A stretch of DNA of 64,000 bases from Anabaena sp. WA102 (GCF_001277295.1 NZ_CP011456.1:1612001-1676000), one strand, 5' to 3'; counted from the stretch's first letter, positions 43,704-52,977 are shown. The notes: generated by a model not told the origin, from the letters alone. Made by a program: numbers and translations.

Positions 43704-45863
43704 ATGTTGAACATTTCCCAACTCCTCGCAACTGAACTAAAACTTAAACCCCACCAAGTACAAAATGCGCTAGAACTCTTAGCAGAAGGGGCAACAATTC
43801 CCTTTATTGCGCGTTACCGTAAAGAACGCACTGATGAAATGGATGAAGTGCAATTACGGGATTTACAAGATAGGCATAATTACTTAACGGAGTTAGAAGA
43901 AAGAAAAAAAGTAATTGTGAGTGCGATCGCTCAACAAGATAAACTTACCCCAGAACTACAAGCAAAAATAGCATCCTGTTTACAAAAAACTGAACTGGAA
44001 GATTTATATTTACCCTATCGTCCTAAACGTCGGACTCGTGCTACCATTGCTAGGGAAAAAGGGTTAGAAGCACTGGCTACATTTATTAAATCCCTAAATG
44101 TTAAAAATGGTATTTCCGCATCTTTAGAGGCAGAATCAGCAAAGTATATTTCGGAAACCTTGGGAGTAAAAAGCGCAGATGAAGCTTTAAAAGGTGCGTC
44201 TGATATTTTAGCTGAAGAAGTAGCAGAAAAATCAGAATCACGCGCTTATATCCGCGATTATCTGTTAGAAAATGGGGTATTTATTTCTCGGATTAAAGAC
44301 GAACATCCTGAAGGGACAACTAAATTTGAAATGTACCGCAATTATCAGATTAGAGTCAAAAATATCGCCCCTCATAATCTGTTGGCATTATGTCGAGGAG
44401 AAGATGAAAAAATTCTCAGTTTTGAAGTTGCGTTTGATGAAGATTTTGTGCTGGGTTATTTAGAATCTCAAGAAATAAAAACTCAAGTTCGCAATATTCG
44501 AGATTTTTATCAAGTCATGTTAAAAGATAGTTTTAACCGCTTGATGAAAACTTCCTTAATTAGCGAAGTAACAAACGAGAAAAAAACCTACGCTGACATA
44601 GAATCAATCAAAACTTTTGAAACCAATTTACGAGAATTGCTATTATCCGCACCAGCAGGAATGAAACCGACAATGGCTATAGATCCAGGTTTTAGAACCG
44701 GGTGTAAAGTCGCTATATTAGATGAAACTGGGCAATTTTTAGAATATCAAGCTGTCTTTCCCCACCAAGCAGCAGAACAACGACAAAAAGCCGCCCAAAC
44801 TATTAAAAAATTACTTGAAAAATACCAAATTCAATTAATCGCTATTGGTAACGGTACAGCGTCACGAGAAACAGAAGAATTTGTGGCCGAAATATTACCA
44901 AATATAGCCCATAAACCAGTTAAAGTTGTGGTAAATGAATCTGGTGCATCTATATATTCTGCCAGCGACGTAGCTAGAGAAGAATTTCCCGATTTAGATA
45001 TTACCGTGCGGGGTGCAATCAGTATTGGGAGAAGATTACAAGATCCTTTAGCAGAACTAGTTAAAATAGATCCTAAATCAATTGGTGTCGGACAATATCA
45101 ACATGACGTTGATCAAAAATTACTGAAAAAGAAATTAGATGAAACCGTCGAAAGTTGCGTTAACTATGTGGGTGTAGACTTAAATACTGCTTCCAAAGAA
45201 CTTCTCACCTTTGTTTCGGGAATTACCCCCACCATAGCTAATAATATTATTGCCTATCGTAACCAAAATGGCGCATTTAAAAACCGTCGTCAACTTTTGA
45301 AAGTAGCGAAATTAGGACCTAAAGCCTTTGAACAAGCAGCAGGGTTTTTAAGAATTCGTGGTGGTGAAAACCCCTTAGATAATACCGCAGTTCATCCAGA
45401 AAGTTACTCTTTGGTACAATCTATCGCGGCTGATTTAGGAGTATCCTTAAATCAAGTGACACAAGTTGCAGAAAACCTCAAAAAAGCCAACATCAAAAAA
45501 TACGTTACCGAAACCATTGGAGAACCAACCCTGCGCGACATTCTCAGCGAATTAGAAAAACCAGGCAGAGATCCTCGTGCGGAATTTAAATATGCTACCT
45601 TTAAAGAAGGAATCAAAGAAATTAAAGATCTAACCGTAGGAATGCAACTAGAAGGAATTATTACCAACGTTGCTAACTTCGGTGCTTTCGTTGATATTGG
45701 AGTCCATCAAGATGGTTTAGTGCATATTTCCCAACTTGCTGATAGATTTGTAGATGATCCGAAAAAAATTGTAAAAGTTGGACAAGTCGTTAAAGTGCAA
45801 GTTTTAGAAATCAACGAAAAACTCAAACGCATAGGTTTATCAATGAAAGGAATCAAACAATAA
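43704..45863 (+). CDS. tex: Tex-family RNA-binding transcription accessory protein
   Basis: 719 residues, full length. N-terminal Tex domain (GATIPFIARYRKERTDEMDE, LYLPYRPKRRTRATIAREKG). YqgF/RNase-H-like domain (MAIDPGFRTGCKVAILDETG, IAIGNGTASRETEEF). Helix-hairpin-helix (NTASKELLTFVSGITPTIAN, then NIIAYRNQNG). C-terminal S1 RNA-binding domain (GMQLEGIITNVANFGAFVDI, GVHQDGLVHISQL). Tex binds nucleic acids and influences transcription and stress tolerance. It is the housekeeping boundary between the two accessory gene groups. Confidence 0.95.
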   Translation: MLNISQLLATELKLKPHQVQNALELLAEGATIPFIARYRKERTDEMDEVQLRDLQDRHNYLTELEERKKVIVSAIAQQDKLTPELQAKIASCLQKTELEDLYLPYRPKRRTRATIAREKGLEALATFIKSLNVKNGISASLEAESAKYISETLGVKSADEALKGASDILAEEVAEKSESRAYIRDYLLENGVFISRIKDEHPEGTTKFEMYRNYQIRVKNIAPHNLLALCRGEDEKILSFEVAFDEDFVLGYLESQEIKTQVRNIRDFYQVMLKDSFNRLMKTSLISEVTNEKKTYADIESIKTFETNLRELLLSAPAGMKPTMAIDPGFRTGCKVAILDETGQFLEYQAVFPHQAAEQRQKAAQTIKKLLEKYQIQLIAIGNGTASRETEEFVAEILPNIAHKPVKVVVNESGASIYSASDVAREEFPDLDITVRGAISIGRRLQDPLAELVKIDPKSIGVGQYQHDVDQKLLKKKLDETVESCVNYVGVDLNTASKELLTFVSGITPTIANNIIAYRNQNGAFKNRRQLLKVAKLGPKAFEQAAGFLRIRGGENPLDNTAVHPESYSLVQSIAADLGVSLNQVTQVAENLKKANIKKYVTETIGEPTLRDILSELEKPGRDPRAEFKYATFKEGIKEIKDLTVGMQLEGIITNVANFGAFVDIGVHQDGLVHISQLADRFVDDPKKIVKVGQVVKVQVLEINEKLKRIGLSMKGIKQ

Positions 45864-46088
45864 TTACCTCTCCCTGACTTGTTATACTCAAAACGGCTAG
45901 AAGCTGGACTTTTTTATCATACAAAGAACAAGGTTTAAAGCCTCTCCCCGCACCTCTCCCTATAGGAGAGGGAAAAGGAATAACATTTAATACTGGAGAG
46001 GTTTACCAGAGGGGTTTCATATTTGGTTAAACTATGAACCGTTTGCAGTATAGTTAGGTAAATTGTCAGAAGTGGCTAACACCTCCCG

Positions 46089-46262
46089 TAAGAGGGTGTT
46101 TGAAAAGTTATGGTTGATGTATCAAATATTTTTTACCCCTCCCTAACCCTCCCCTTGTAAAGGGCAGGGAACTGGATTTTTATTGTTTCCCCCCTTTCCC
46201 CTTGTAAAGGGGGGTAGCAATATGATGAAAATTACGGAATACCACTTTTAAAACATCCTCTA
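46089..46262 (+). mobile_element. MITE D, copy 1 (TAAGAGGGTGTTTGAAAA end)
   Basis: The left end TAAGAGGGTGTTTGAAAAGT and the complement of the right end TTAGAGGATGTTTTAAAA are inverted repeats. Internally there are CCTTGTAAAGGG motifs. Its first ~110 bp match the complement of copy 2 (52291-52467) almost base for base, so the two lie in inverted orientation. Confidence 0.85.
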
Positions 46263-46327
46263 AGGGATACAGGATATGCAGGATTAAAGGATGAAAATCA
46301 GAGATTTGATCACAAATCACCAAATGT

Positions 46328-46690
46328 TTACCTGTCCTTTGTATTCTGTTGTTGAATAATCTCGCTAATTTCTGCCAAACTTAAGTTTAAAACTTGTGCG
46401 ATTTGTTCTCCAGTTAAACCCAATCCTATCAATCCAGGAACTGCGTCTAATTTGGCTTTGCGTTCACCTACTTCTATTCCTTCTTCCTTTCCCTCTTCTT
46501 TTGCTTCTTGATAAAATCGGGTTTGTTTTAACTCACTTAATCCAAACATAGCTTCTATTTCCTCCCTATTCATTCTTGGAAACTTGTAAATTAAAATTGT
46601 CTCGATGATTTGTAATACTTGTTGCTGTTGCTTTGATGAAAACTTATCGCCTAAATTATCCACCCGTTTAAGCGATATTTTTCCAGACTC
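46328..46690 (-). pseudogene. C-terminal part of a DUF2887 / Rpn-type nuclease-like gene
   Basis: The frame reads SLEKISLKRVDNLGDKFSSK, QQQQVLQIIETILIYKFPRM and NREEIEAMFGLSELKQTRFY, followed by a charged EGKEEGIEVGER repeat. This is the C-terminal region of the large cyanobacterial DUF2887 family (PD-(D/E)XK-like, related to Rpn transposase-like nucleases). It becomes closed upstream near 46700, at a small repeat. The family N-terminus lies 330 bp further on (47022-47222), so one gene has been split and lost its middle, where the catalytic residues should be. Confidence 0.75.
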
Positions 46691-46699
46691 CCTTCATGT

Positions 46700-46722
46700 A
46701 TGGCTTACGCCACGCTTCGCTA
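46700..46722 (+). repeat. Small dispersed repeat related to the 24-bp element
   Basis: ATGGCTTACGCCACGCTTCG plus CTA: a short palindrome (TGGC-TTAC-GCCA) followed by the same CGCTTCGCTA tail as the 24-bp element. It lies exactly where the DUF2887 and DUF5615 fragments meet. Confidence 0.55.
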
Positions 46723-46975
46723 TCGGGATGTAGGGATGAAAGCAACAATAGACCCGATAGTTTGGAATTATGCAAAAGATAATGATTTGATGATTGTCTC
46801 GAAAGATGCTGATATGCACGATCTGAGTTTAGTGTTGGGGAATCCTCCAAAAGTCATCTGGCTTAGACTGGGAAACTGTTCTACCTTACAAGTTGAAAAT
46901 TTACTGCGTCGGGAGTTCAGCACAATCAAATTATTTTATGAAGATGAAAATTCATCATTGCTTGCTCTATCATAA
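46700..46975 (+). pseudogene. N-truncated DUF5615 PIN-like protein
   Basis: The family part begins at RDVGMKATIDPIVWNYAKDN and continues DLMIVSKDADMHDLSLVLGN, PPKVIWLRLGNCSTLQVENL, the core of the DUF5615 PIN-like proteins, often toxin-antitoxin toxins. The usual first ~25-35 residues (opening near M-K-F-L-L-D-E-N, with the first catalytic Asp) are missing. The frame instead opens with MAYATLRY, translated from a small dispersed repeat at 46700-46722. Probably inactive. Confidence 0.72.
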
Positions 46976-47021
46976 TCGCACTGAAAATTTAGAACTGCAT
47001 TCAAACCAGTAATAAGGTGCG

Positions 47022-47222
47022 TTAATGAAATGTAACGCACCCTACAGGATTGGCTGTATTTTGGTTAGGTAAGAAAACTCCATCTATTCTCAAGGCTGTT
47101 TGTTTGACTTCAACTGATGAAAATTGATAAAGTTCTGCTAATTGGGGAGAGTTACCAATAAGTTCAAAAAATATGCTGGGTATTTCTTGAAACAATCGGT
47201 AAAATATGCTGTCTGTTTTCAT
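47022..47222 (-). pseudogene. N-terminal part of the broken DUF2887 gene
   Basis: From ATG 47222 the frame reads MKTDSIFYRLFQEIPSIFFE, LIGNSPQLAELYQFSSVEVK and QTALRIDGVFLPNQNTANP, the standard DUF2887 opening. It then runs into a GGTGCGTTA...TAACGCACC hairpin repeat (47015-47043) that supplies the stop. It lines up with the C-terminal fragment at 46328-46690 on the same strand. Confidence 0.78.
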
Positions 47223-47282
47223 TTTAAAAAGTTGTTCAAAGGATTTTAAACCCACTTGTGTGGGTTTTGTTTGTAGCGAGAA

Positions 47283-50054
47283 TTATCGGTTAATAGGTGA
47301 TGGTTTCCAATTATCAAGCACTTCTTGAATCAATATCAATTCATTGAGATATTCACTTACTTCTGATTTTTGGCTTTTAAGAGTAGAAACAATCTCATTC
47401 ACTTCTGATTCTCTCTTTACCCTTTGTGTCAGCAAATTATCGAAAATATCCAGAAATCTATTGATATAATCATTGATTTGCTGTTCACCTTTCTGAAAAT
47501 TCTCTTCTACTTGTTCGTCAATAATACCCTTGAGTAAACCTATGTTTCTCTTTACTTGCTCATCTATCTTGTCTTTAATTCCTTGAGCAGTCAGCCGTAA
47601 ATCAATTTCATAGTAGGATACTTCTGTTTTCATAACAACATCTTGTTCATAGACATGAGGACTTGCACAACAACGTTCCTCTTGCATAGTTATTTTCTTA
47701 GTTCTTTCAAAAACTTCTCGTTGTTCTTGAATTTTAGTATCAATGCCAGAAAATTCAAACTTAGGAAACTGAATTGCATTAGTACCAATCTCTATTTGCA
47801 AAGTCTCACCAATATACTGAGATAATTCATCAGAAATAGCTTGTATTTCTTGTTGAATTTGCTTAACTAAGTCCTCGTGAATCTTTGCACCTTCTCTCAC
47901 AAGTCTGTCTTGTGTATCCAGCCAAAAGTTATGAACTATAGGAGCGCAGTAATCATTAATAATTTTACCTATTTCTTTAGCATCTTTTTTGTCTTTTACC
48001 TTGATTTTATATGGTTCTGAAGTTGAATCCTCTTTTAACAATGAAGTAACTTTATTCCAAATAAACGAGACAAGATTTTGGTTTTCTTTACTAGATACAG
48101 AACCCGAATTTTTAGCTTGTTCTTCTACTACTTTATCAATTTCCAAATCTATACGATTTTTAGCAGTTTCAGCAAACTTATAAATTTCTTGCCTAAAAGT
48201 TTTGAATAATCTTTTCTTTTGTGACTGTACAGACTTTTTTACACTTGCTAACTTATTTTCAATCAACTCAAAACGTTGTTTATATTCCTCTATTTTTTGT
48301 TGTAGTTCCTCAAATTCTAACTCCCAACCGCGAATTTCCGTAGTAAGTGTATCAGCTACAGATTGAGCAGCTTTATTCAAAACAGCCAAGACATCACTCA
48401 ATAAATTCCATCCTGAAGTTTGCACAATATTTTTAATTACTGTCTCTTCAATTTTGAGAATACCGCTATCTTCTAAAGATTGAGATGCAATTTCTTCTGG
48501 TAAGGGAATAAGCATCCTACCTTTTTCATCTCTTTCTGCATATTTAATGATATAAAACTTTTCAAAATCCTTAATATGACTATCAGTTGCTTTTCCTTCT
48601 TGAATCAGCTTAGACAATAAAGCCTGTCTAGCAATGACTGGAGAAATATTTGGTTCAGGAATACCAAAGCTAACCAAACTCATTCTTAAAGATTCTATCA
48701 CATCTTCAATCTTTCTATCACTTTCTCCTTTCATGTCTACCTTGTTAAGTACAAAGTACATTTTTCCTGTATTTTGTGCCAAAAAGTCCTGGCGGTTTTC
48801 AATTAAATCTTGCAGCAATTCTAAATTAATATTGTCTTTAAAAGATAGGTAATCCAGAATAAATAAGATAGCATCACAAGTGCGAAGTGCTTGTAGACTC
48901 GTCTGTTTTAAAGCTACTGTATTAAAACTCTCTGAGTTCCACTCATTTGGTCCAGGAGTATCAACTAAGGTAAATCCAGCTAGAGAAGGCAATTTACTAA
49001 TAGCTTCAATAGGATGTTCTAATTCAAAACTTATAGTATGATCTAAATTTTTATTATCTCTTATTTGATATGTCCGTTCTGAAAACTTCCGCTTAATTTC
49101 TTCTGCATCACCAGTTGCTATAATTTCAGGAAATTCTTGATTTTCTCGATGTTCTAAAAGTCTGGGTGTTTGTTCTGCGTTAATTGGACGAATATCTGTA
49201 CGAAAAACTGTACAAGCCTCTACATTAGTAGCTAAAACATCTGCACCAATCAAAGCATTGAGGAATGTACTTTTACCTGCATTCATAGCTGCAATTACAG
49301 CTACTTGATATTTTTGTTTAACTAAGGCTTGTAAAGCTTGTACAATACTATTTTCAACATTTTCTAATCCTTGGGTATTATCTCCTTCTTGGAGTCGTCC
49401 TGCGCGAAGTTCTTTTAGATAAGTTAAGAGTCTATTTCCTATATCATTAACTCTGTTATAGGTATCTTGAAATTCTTGTGAATAGGATTTCATTATTTTT
49501 ATTCCTGGGGTAGTTGTGTTATTTGTAGGTGGTTCTGAAACTATATTGGCAGTGGTATCTCCACTATGAAAAGCTGTAAATTCTTCTGTTTGTGTTAAAA
49601 GATTATTTTTCACAGCTTGAGTGAAATTACGTTCATAGTAATCACTAGGAACATTAACTAACTCTTCATTAATTCGGCAGAGAACATTATTTGTAAGATC
49701 CACTGCTTTTACAAATTGCTTTAAGACATCTATTGTCGGTTCTTTATCAATAGACCACATTATAGAAATCAAACTCTGTTGCAATCTCACAGCTAAACGC
49801 AAACAATCTTTCTCTATTTCACTTAATGCAATCTGTCGAGTTAAGTCGTCAATTTGCTTTTTACTTTCATCAGCAAGTTCATAGTATTGTTTTTGTAGAT
49901 TCGTATATTTCTCAACTAATTCATTGGCAACTTTCCTGTGATGTTTAGCGGCTTGTCTATCATTTTCTCCAGCAGCATGAGAAGTAAAAGCACCTGCAAC
50001 AGCACCAACGGCCAAGCCTACAGCACCGATTACAAAAGGCAATATAAAAATCAT
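47283..50054 (-). CDS. Dynamin-like GTPase with N-terminal membrane segment
   Basis: 923 residues from ATG 50054 (MIFILPFVIGAVGLAVGAVA), chosen because the upstream paralogue starts with the same MIFILPF; the frame is open 16 codons further. Order: glycine-rich hydrophobic helix (1-25), coiled coil (about 30-90), helical linker, dynamin-type G domain with P-loop AAMNAGKST (255-263), switch-I TVFRT, DTPG (365-368) and NKVD (437-440). A long helical stalk follows with GWELEFEELQQKIEEYKQRF and several coiled coils to the end. Such proteins reshape membranes. It is the last gene of a three-gene unit (HNH-like protein, G-less paralogue, GTPase). Confidence 0.85.
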   Translation of the reverse strand: MIFILPFVIGAVGLAVGAVAGAFTSHAAGENDRQAAKHHRKVANELVEKYTNLQKQYYELADESKKQIDDLTRQIALSEIEKDCLRLAVRLQQSLISIMWSIDKEPTIDVLKQFVKAVDLTNNVLCRINEELVNVPSDYYERNFTQAVKNNLLTQTEEFTAFHSGDTTANIVSEPPTNNTTTPGIKIMKSYSQEFQDTYNRVNDIGNRLLTYLKELRAGRLQEGDNTQGLENVENSIVQALQALVKQKYQVAVIAAMNAGKSTFLNALIGADVLATNVEACTVFRTDIRPINAEQTPRLLEHRENQEFPEIIATGDAEEIKRKFSERTYQIRDNKNLDHTISFELEHPIEAISKLPSLAGFTLVDTPGPNEWNSESFNTVALKQTSLQALRTCDAILFILDYLSFKDNINLELLQDLIENRQDFLAQNTGKMYFVLNKVDMKGESDRKIEDVIESLRMSLVSFGIPEPNISPVIARQALLSKLIQEGKATDSHIKDFEKFYIIKYAERDEKGRMLIPLPEEIASQSLEDSGILKIEETVIKNIVQTSGWNLLSDVLAVLNKAAQSVADTLTTEIRGWELEFEELQQKIEEYKQRFELIENKLASVKKSVQSQKKRLFKTFRQEIYKFAETAKNRIDLEIDKVVEEQAKNSGSVSSKENQNLVSFIWNKVTSLLKEDSTSEPYKIKVKDKKDAKEIGKIINDYCAPIVHNFWLDTQDRLVREGAKIHEDLVKQIQQEIQAISDELSQYIGETLQIEIGTNAIQFPKFEFSGIDTKIQEQREVFERTKKITMQEERCCASPHVYEQDVVMKTEVSYYEIDLRLTAQGIKDKIDEQVKRNIGLLKGIIDEQVEENFQKGEQQINDYINRFLDIFDNLLTQRVKRESEVNEIVSTLKSQKSEVSEYLNELILIQEVLDNWKPSPINR

Positions 50055-50105
50055 ATAATTTTTTATCAATCCTCTATTGATTAGTGTTGTTAATACCTGC
50101 AAAAA

Positions 50106-50963
50106 TTAATTACTTGAGTTAATTTTAGTCTTAGTTTTAGCTGGATAATGATTTTTTTGATATTGAAATATTTTAGCTTTCAATTGTTCAAATTCTAGAT
50201 CCCATCCTCTAAGGTCTACATTACATAAATAAGCTGTATCTTGAGCAGATTTGTTAATTTTATCCAAAATATCTGTTAATCTCGAAATTAAGCCCGCCTG
50301 ATTTTTGCATTGCGATAAGTCATACAAAGCTTTTGTGATATTATCCTCAAAAAATTGAAGCTTTTTAATAATATCACCTTCTTTAATACGTCTATTACGA
50401 ATCTCATTTAGATACTGTAAGAGTCTATTACCACTATTGTAAATTCTATTATATAGATCCTCCAATTCTGGATTATTAATAAAACTAAATCTTTGTGGTA
50501 ATCTTCGTTCTGGTTTTTGAACAACTGACGAAATACTACGTTGATAGTAATCACTAGGAACAATAATTAATTCCTCATTTAATTGATAGAGAATATAATT
50601 AGTTTGTTCTACTGCTAGTTTAAACTGATTTAAAATTTCTGCTGTTGGTTCTTTATCAATTTCCCACATCAAATAAATCAAACTCTGTTGCAATCTCAGT
50701 GCTAAACGCAAACAGTCTTTTTCTATTTCACCTAATGCAATCTGTCGAGTTAAATCGTGAATTTGTTTCTGACTTTCATCAGCAAGTTCATAGTATTGTT
50801 TTTGTAGATTCGTGTATTTCTCAACTAATTCATTTGCAACTTTCCTGTGATATTTTGCAGCTTGTCTATCATTTTCTCCAGCAGCATGAGAAGTAAAAGC
50901 ACCTGCAACAGCACCAACAGCTAGACCTACAGCACCAAATACAAAAGGTAGTATGAAAATCAT
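50106..50963 (-). CDS. GTPase-less paralogue of the dynamin-like protein
   Basis: 285 residues. Residues 1-~215 match the N-terminus of the neighbouring GTPase (same MIFILPF start, same AGENDRQAA, same NELVEKYTNLQKQYYELADE). Then the G domain is missing: the alignment jumps from LYDLSQCKNQ to LISRLTDILDKINKSAQDTA and LCNVDLRGWDLEFEQLKAKI, which corresponds to the post-G-domain segment (GWELEFEELQQKI) of the GTPase. It ends soon after. This looks like a tandem duplication followed by in-frame loss of the G domain. It may regulate or co-assemble with the full protein. Gap to the GTPase start: 51 bp. Confidence 0.8.
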   Translation of the reverse strand: MIFILPFVFGAVGLAVGAVAGAFTSHAAGENDRQAAKYHRKVANELVEKYTNLQKQYYELADESQKQIHDLTRQIALGEIEKDCLRLALRLQQSLIYLMWEIDKEPTAEILNQFKLAVEQTNYILYQLNEELIIVPSDYYQRSISSVVQKPERRLPQRFSFINNPELEDLYNRIYNSGNRLLQYLNEIRNRRIKEGDIIKKLQFFEDNITKALYDLSQCKNQAGLISRLTDILDKINKSAQDTAYLCNVDLRGWDLEFEQLKAKIFQYQKNHYPAKTKTKINSSN

Positions 50964-50982
50964 AGAATTCTTGATTTATTAT

Positions 50983-51993
50983 TTAATGACTAGAAGGAAG
51001 GTAAACAGGTTGAGAATTAGGCAATAATTTACTATCTGCTGATGTAAGTCCTAAAGATTGAGCAATAGCCACTGATTCACGTAACCGTTGCATAGCCCCT
51101 TCTATTCCTGGTGCAATTGGACGATTTGTAATTTCTTGATTAATTGCTTTTGCTTCTGCCAAAAATTCTAGATTTTTCTGATGTTCATAAATCAGATCAT
51201 TTTCAATTTCTTGTAATCTTCTTAATTCTTGCTGAGTTAAAGATTCATAATAGGTTTTTACAGCCTGTTTATGATCATCTAAGATTCTGAAAAACTCAAC
51301 AGCCATACCTCCAGTACCAACAACAGCTAATAAAGGTGCTACTGTAGTTAATGCGATCGCTATTGGTGGACAAGCTGCTGCTAATGTTGCTGTTGTAAAT
51401 GCTGTTACACCCCCAACTGCACCACCCATAGCAGTATCTTTTAATGTTTCTGTAGCCGCTTCCTGTGCAGAAATTTCACCTCGAACTACACGCAGCCCAT
51501 GAGTTAGAAGTGAAAAAGGTACAGTTGTAACTGCACCCACAGCCGCCCCTATTGGTGCAGCTTGCAAACCTGCTTTTACAGCACCAGTTAAGTTATCAAA
51601 GTGGTATTTAGCATTTAATCTCATTTGCTCCCGACTAGTCATGGTTTTATCACCACGAGCCATATTATCCTTACCATTCTCCCATCTGATATTACTCGGA
51701 TCATTAGAACCTCCCTTACTGTGGGGTTTAACGTGACTAGCGTGCTTATCAGATAGGTACTGTTCTACATTCTTGGCCGCAGTTTGACTATCTATACTCG
51801 CACGTTGAGATGGGGGAATCTTATCTAGCATTTCTTGGGCTTTTATTGTCGTTCGGATAGGTTCGCCAGAACGAACACCGCCTTTACTTAATCTATCTAC
51901 CATGCTTTTAGATAGATCCTGTAAATTGACGTGGTGAATGTTGGTTGTCGCAGCCGCATTGACAGCAGAATTACGCTGGGAATCGTCAGACAT
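50983..51993 (-). CDS. HNH-like protein with glycine-rich membrane helices
   Basis: 336 residues. An N-terminal soluble part leads to KHASHVKPHSKGGSNDPSNI then RWENGKDNMARGD (about 83-115). H87, H91, N101 and N110 are placed as in HNH nucleases (H-x-x-P-x-S-x-G-G ... N ... N-x-x-R-G), though the outer zinc-binding Cys pairs are absent. Two long Gly/Ala-rich hydrophobic regions follow (about 138-165 and 186-235, e.g. PIGAAVGAVTTVPF, TTVAPLLAVVGTGGMAVEFF), then a helical C-terminus (QELRRLQEIENDLIYEHQKN). First gene of the unit, 19 bp before the next. Nuclease or membrane-effector roles are inferred. Confidence 0.7.
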   Translation of the reverse strand: MSDDSQRNSAVNAAATTNIHHVNLQDLSKSMVDRLSKGGVRSGEPIRTTIKAQEMLDKIPPSQRASIDSQTAAKNVEQYLSDKHASHVKPHSKGGSNDPSNIRWENGKDNMARGDKTMTSREQMRLNAKYHFDNLTGAVKAGLQAAPIGAAVGAVTTVPFSLLTHGLRVVRGEISAQEAATETLKDTAMGGAVGGVTAFTTATLAAACPPIAIALTTVAPLLAVVGTGGMAVEFFRILDDHKQAVKTYYESLTQQELRRLQEIENDLIYEHQKNLEFLAEAKAINQEITNRPIAPGIEGAMQRLRESVAIAQSLGLTSADSKLLPNSQPVYLPSSH

Positions 51994-52290
51994 GGATAAT
52001 TACCTTTTTATATTTGACAGAAGCGTTTAATAAAATAAATTATACTCAATACAGCAATAATTGACTACTGATAAGAATAAATATACAGTTGGTGTAAATA
52101 AAATGACTGCACTAGAGAAATACACGATGCAATTTAGTCAATGCGAGATCATGTAGAAACACAGTCATCGCATTGAGACAACTTTACATATCGTTAGATA
52201 CCTTTAAATTTTTCTGTTCACCTACTTACTTAATACTGTACAATTACTTAATACTGTAATTTTAGGTTTTTTGGTTATACAATAATTTCT

Positions 52291-52467
52291 TAGAGGGTGT
52301 TTGAAAACTATTAGATGAAACCGATAATCTCCAGAAATCTAACCCCCTTTCCCCTTGTAAAGGGGGGAAACAATAAAAATCCAGTTCCCTCCCCTTTACA
52401 AGGGGAGGGTTAGGGAGGGGTAAAAAATATTTGATACATCAACCATAACTTTTCAAACACCCTCTTA
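52291..52467 (-). mobile_element. MITE D, copy 2, inverted relative to copy 1
   Basis: About 177 bp with ends TAGAGGGTGTTTGAAAAC and GTTATGG-proximal TTTTCAAACACCCTCTTA. TTA flanks both sides, suggesting TA-type target duplication. Together with copy 1 it brackets the interval 46263-52290. Confidence 0.85.
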
Positions 52468-52608
52468 GAGAAGTCGGGTATCTTACTGAAAATTTATTAT
52501 TTAATCTAACCTAAGATAGATCAAGATTATATCTAAGAAAAGATGTGAAATATTAGTCTATCTTTGAAAATAGTAATTAGCACTGATATTGCTGTTACTG
52601 AGGTAAAA

Positions 52609-52977
52609 ATGTTGTCATATTTTTTCATCGCACTCGCTACAGCTTTAAGTTTGCTGATTGTTGATTTAGTTGTTCCCGGTGTAGATATTGCTAATTTTCC
52701 GGCAGCTTTAATTGCCGCTGTTGTGATTGGTTTAATTAATAGTGGAGTTAAACCAACCATTAATATCTTGTCTTTACCTTTGACATATCTCACATTAGGT
52801 GGATTTTCCCTAATTGTTAACGGACTCTGCTTTTGGTTAGCATCAGTTTTAGTTCCAGGTTTTCAAGTTCAAGGATTAATTGCTTTTATTATCGGTCCTG
52901 TAGTTCTTTCTTTAGCTAATACCTTTCTCAGTAAATACTTCGCAGAAAAAGGTTTTGAATTACAAGATAGTCAATAG
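52609..52977 (+). CDS. Phage holin family 4-like (YvlD-type) membrane protein
   Basis: The start ATG 52609 is chosen because GAGG lies at 52600-52603 and homology begins at MLSYFFIALATALSLLIVDL; the frame runs 15 codons further upstream. 122 residues, four helices: VDIANFPAALIAAVVIGLIN, VKPTINILSLPLTYLTLGGF, LIVNGLCFWLASVLVPGFQV, GLIAFIIGPVVLSLANTFLS. This is the Phage_holin_4_2/YvlD family, which is mostly bacterial and not phage-borne, with unknown function. The Pmp3-like gene follows 35 bp later. Confidence 0.85.
   Translation: MLSYFFIALATALSLLIVDLVVPGVDIANFPAALIAAVVIGLINSGVKPTINILSLPLTYLTLGGFSLIVNGLCFWLASVLVPGFQVQGLIAFIIGPVVLSLANTFLSKYFAEKGFELQDSQ

Noticed and set aside
52564..52977. Prophage, because of a holin-family protein
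   Set aside because: The YvlD/holin-4 family is mostly chromosomal; no phage structural, lysis or integrase genes are present.
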